The notes beneath the pieces were generated by a model. That model worked only from the letters and a program-made list of their open reading frames with translations, was not told where the DNA came from and did not search any database. A stretch of 64,000 bases of DNA from CAYUYV01 sp964561475 (GTDB lineage Bacteria > Pseudomonadota > Alphaproteobacteria > JAJFIK01): NCBI GenBank assembly GCA_964561475.1, contig CAZLPU010000013.1, positions 1-64,000 on the forward strand, in the 5' to 3' direction. Made by a program: the position numbers and the translations under genes. Shown piece by piece: positions 61,932 to 64,000 of this stretch (the stretch's first letter is position 1; each line of letters opens with the position of its first letter).

Positions 61932-62774
61932 ATGTCTTACGAGCGCCAAATGGACCGCCAAAGCGGATCGATGGGATCGCCATCCGAAGGCCCTGATCCC
62001 AATTGCGTCGATGCACCATTGCCGAAGACCGCCGACGGCGGCCGGGAGCGGCCATCTGTTTCCGTGGTTGTGCCGGTGATGAACGAGGCCGGGAATGTCG
62101 TGCCCCTCATGGAGGAAATCCATGATGCCCTTGAGGGGGCGGAAGCTTATGAGACGATTTTCGTTGATGACTGCAGCACGGACGGGACGCCCGAACGGCT
62201 TGTGGAGGTCCGGTCCAAATTCCCCCGCCTCCGGGTGATCCGCCACGACGTCAACTGCGGACAGAGCGCCGCGATCCGCACCGGGGTTCTGGCGGCCCAG
62301 GGCGGTTACATCGTGACCCTTGACGGGGATGGCCAGAACGATCCGGCTGATATTCCCAGGGTTCTGGCCGCTCTCCGGGCGAGTGATGCGCCCGCGACCC
62401 TCAAGATGGTTTCAGGCCAGAGGGTCAAGCGCCAAGACACGATCATCAAGAAGCTGTCGTCGAGAGTGGCCAATGCGGTGCGCCGGGCTCTCCTCAATGA
62501 CGGGACCCTGGACACGGGCTGCGGATTGAAGGCCTTCTGCCGGACCAGCTATTTGCGGCTCCCCTATTTCGACCATATGCACCGGTATTTTCCGGCTTTG
62601 ATGCGCCGGGAGGGGTATCAGGTCGGCTTTGTGAAGGTAAACCACCGCCCCCGGCTCCATGGCCGCTCCAAATACGGCGTTTTCGACAGGCTCTGGGTCT
62701 CCTTCAGCGATTTGATGGGGGTGATGTGGCTTAACCGCCGCTGCCGCCGTCCCGGCCACCGCCAGGAACTGTAG
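61932..62774 (+). CDS. GT2-family polyprenyl-phosphate-type glycosyltransferase (DPM1/ArnC-like)
   Basis: This 280-residue GT2 enzyme has SVVVPVMNEAGNVVPLMEEI, IFVDDCSTDGTPERL, LDGDGQNDPADIPRVL and the acceptor-loop HRPRLHGRSKYGVFDRLW. This is the dolichol/undecaprenyl-phosphate sugar synthase pattern, without the C-terminal membrane helices of ArnC. It could make the polyprenyl-phosphate sugar donor used by the two ArnT-like enzymes nearby. The first 35 residues are disordered, so the true start may be later (for example Met7 at 61950). Confidence 0.91.
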   Translation: MSYERQMDRQSGSMGSPSEGPDPNCVDAPLPKTADGGRERPSVSVVVPVMNEAGNVVPLMEEIHDALEGAEAYETIFVDDCSTDGTPERLVEVRSKFPRLRVIRHDVNCGQSAAIRTGVLAAQGGYIVTLDGDGQNDPADIPRVLAALRASDAPATLKMVSGQRVKRQDTIIKKLSSRVANAVRRALLNDGTLDTGCGLKAFCRTSYLRLPYFDHMHRYFPALMRREGYQVGFVKVNHRPRLHGRSKYGVFDRLWVSFSDLMGVMWLNRRCRRPGHRQEL

Positions 62775-62806
62775 GGCCAGGGGATGGGAACTGGAGGAGA
62801 CCAGGC

Positions 62807-62851
62807 GGATGGGGACCAAATGGATGAGCACTCGATGGACGGGCACCCGGT
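62807..62851. repeat. 15-base tandem repeat, three copies
   Basis: GGATGGGGACCAAAT, GGATGAGCACTCGAT and GGACGGGCACCCGGT are head to tail in the 97-base spacer between the GT2 gene and the VTT gene. Confidence 0.75.
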
Positions 62852-62871
62852 GACATGACCAACGGTTTGCC

Positions 62872-63720
62872 ATGAGCAATGTTTCGCAGACGGAACAGGC
62901 ACCGGACCTGCGGTCGCTTCTGATCCGGGCAGGGCTTGTGGTTCTGGCCATCGCGATGCTGATCGCGTTGGTGTGGATGCAGTTGTCCTCGGGCGAAGGG
63001 ACCCTGGACGACCGGGTGCGGGAGATGATGGCCCAGACCCGCTCCAGCGTCCTGGCGCCGGTGATCGCCGTTCTGCTTCTCGTGGTGTTGAATGTGGCCG
63101 GCGTGCCTTTGATGGTGCTGACCGCCGGGGCCACGGTGGTGTTCGCCTCCGGCCTTCAGGGGTTCTTTCTGTCCTGGCTCGCCTCAATGATCGGTGCCAC
63201 GATCGGGTATGGCCTGGGGCGGCTGTCTGGCGGCGCGCTGTTGCGCACCTTCGGAGGGGAACGGCTGAACGCCTTGAGCGAAATGCTCGGCCGCAGAGGG
63301 TTCCTCACCTGTTTCGGGATCCGCCTCATCCCAACGGCCCCGGCCATCGTCGTGAATATGGTGATCGGTGCCTCCCATGTGGGGCCTGGCAAGTTTCTGG
63401 CGGGCACAGCCCTTGGGATTGCGCCCAAACTGGCTTTTATTGCGGCGATCACCCAGGGGGTCGCCATGCTGGAGACCCGCCACAGTCCGCTATTTATTGG
63501 CGCTCTCGCGGCCCTGGTGGTGATCTGGATTGTCACCATGGTGGCATTGCGCCGCCTCATGAGCCGGTTTCTGGGTGTGCAGGACGGAGCCCGTGACTTT
63601 GAAGTCAAGGGCGGGGATACCGATGGGTCGAACCCGGATCCGGATCGGACCCAGGATCTTGCCACTCCGGACGGGGCAAGCCGGGACCTGGCCCGGTCCG
63701 GCGAAAAGGAAGTGGAATAA
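62872..63720 (+). CDS. VTT-domain (TVP38/TMEM64, DedA-superfamily) membrane protein
   Basis: This 282-residue protein has an N-terminal helix (about 18-38) and five to six further helices. The VTT signature includes LNVAGVPLMVLTAGATVVFA, the glycine-rich ASMIGATIGYGLGRLSG, and FGIRLIPTAPAIVVNMVIGA with its re-entrant arginine-proline region. VTT proteins are scramblase- or transporter-like and related to DedA proteins that recycle undecaprenyl phosphate or handle phospholipids. A charged cytoplasmic tail of about 55 residues follows. Next to lipid-linked sugar genes this makes sense, but the substrate is unknown. Confidence 0.9.
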   Translation: MSNVSQTEQAPDLRSLLIRAGLVVLAIAMLIALVWMQLSSGEGTLDDRVREMMAQTRSSVLAPVIAVLLLVVLNVAGVPLMVLTAGATVVFASGLQGFFLSWLASMIGATIGYGLGRLSGGALLRTFGGERLNALSEMLGRRGFLTCFGIRLIPTAPAIVVNMVIGASHVGPGKFLAGTALGIAPKLAFIAAITQGVAMLETRHSPLFIGALAALVVIWIVTMVALRRLMSRFLGVQDGARDFEVKGGDTDGSNPDPDRTQDLATPDGASRDLARSGEKEVE

Positions 63721-63728
63721 GAAAAGCA

Positions 63729-64000
63729 ATGGCGTTACGGCCCACCAGCTCGAAAGTCTCCGCAGCCGGCCTTGCCGCGCGGCTTGACGACCCTGACCAG
63801 CGCCGGATGGCGGTGCTGGTTCTGCGCGCGGTTCTGCTGGTCCTCGGTCTGGCGGCTCTTCTGGCCTTTCTGGGCACCATGATTGCCGACATGCCCCGCA
63901 CCCCTGAGGGCAATCTGGACCTTTCCGCCGTTCTGGGTGCGGCGCGGGATACGCCTTGGGCCCCCCTCATCGTCGTTGCGGTGTATGTGCTGCTCAACTT
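63729..64000 (+). CDS. Second VTT-domain-like membrane protein, N-terminal part (cut by window edge)
   Basis: The frame starts at an ATG eight bases after the VTT gene and runs off the window; 90 residues are visible. It has a cytoplasmic head, a first membrane helix (LRAVLLVLGLAALLAFLGTM), a loop, then WAPLIVVAVYVLLN, which matches the start of the VTT domain in the preceding protein (APVIAVLLLVVLN). A tandem pair of VTT proteins is the best reading. The signature re-entrant loop lies beyond the window. Confidence 0.7.
   Translation, partial: MALRPTSSKVSAAGLAARLDDPDQRRMAVLVLRAVLLVLGLAALLAFLGTMIADMPRTPEGNLDLSAVLGAARDTPWAPLIVVAVYVLLN

Overview
This 64 kb window is a GC-rich chromosomal segment from a free-living, aerobic, Gram-negative bacterium, most likely an alphaproteobacterium. 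The signs are outer-membrane energisation genes (exbB/exbD/tonB), secreted S9 and M16 peptidases, acyl-CoA metabolism, phenylalanine/tyrosine catabolism and an AhpC-AhpD-OxyR peroxide defence. The order cannot be fixed from the sequence alone. About 53 genes are supported, packed densely with many ATGA overlaps. I see no rRNA, tRNA, insertion sequence, prophage or CRISPR array.

Layout. 1-6.4 kb (minus strand): a long exported helical protein, a Cys-rich lipoprotein, then exbB-exbD-exbD-tonB. 6.6-9.9 kb: an Old Yellow Enzyme family oxidoreductase, a small exported protein and rmuC. 9.9-15.3 kb (minus): an FMN 2-hydroxyacid oxidase, a threonine-dehydratase-like enzyme, a D-threonine-aldolase-like enzyme, a VOC protein and glycerate 2-kinase; the set resembles part of glyoxylate/beta-hydroxyaspartate metabolism. 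15.8-21 kb: a class III CoA-transferase overlapping rimO, a secreted protein and an acyl-CoA synthetase. 21-29.7 kb is the least ordinary part: a Tat-exported esterase homologue without its catalytic serine, a 1359-residue beta-helix-like membrane protein, a TauD-like dioxygenase, a NUC1 nuclease with a lamin-tail domain, and a methyltransferase. 29.7-32.8 kb: two acyl-CoA dehydrogenases and a VOC protein. 32.8-35 kb: ahpD, ahpC and divergent oxyR. 35-42.4 kb: cytochrome b561-yceI, a pabB-pabC fusion and two S9 peptidases. 42.6-49.2 kb: two glycosyltransferases, an M16 lipoprotein protease and rlmI. 49.4-54.7 kb: phhA, an Lrp regulator, hppD, a fumarylacetoacetate hydrolase, maiA and a MOSC protein. 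54.7-64 kb: two PAP2 phosphatases flanking an ArnT-like glycosyltransferase, a second ArnT-like enzyme, a GT2 polyprenyl-phosphate-type glycosyltransferase and two VTT membrane proteins.

Two themes stand out. First, about a dozen spacers carry short, locus-specific tandem duplications whose unit is nearly always 14-17 bp (mostly 15-16) in 2-4 diverged copies. The unit sequences are unrelated between loci, so this is a property of the genome and not a dispersed element. Second, several gene sets look like coherent but unassigned modules: the exbB/D/tonB locus with its two exported partners, the partial beta-hydroxyaspartate set, the PAP2-GT-PAP2 envelope operon, and the giant beta-helix protein.
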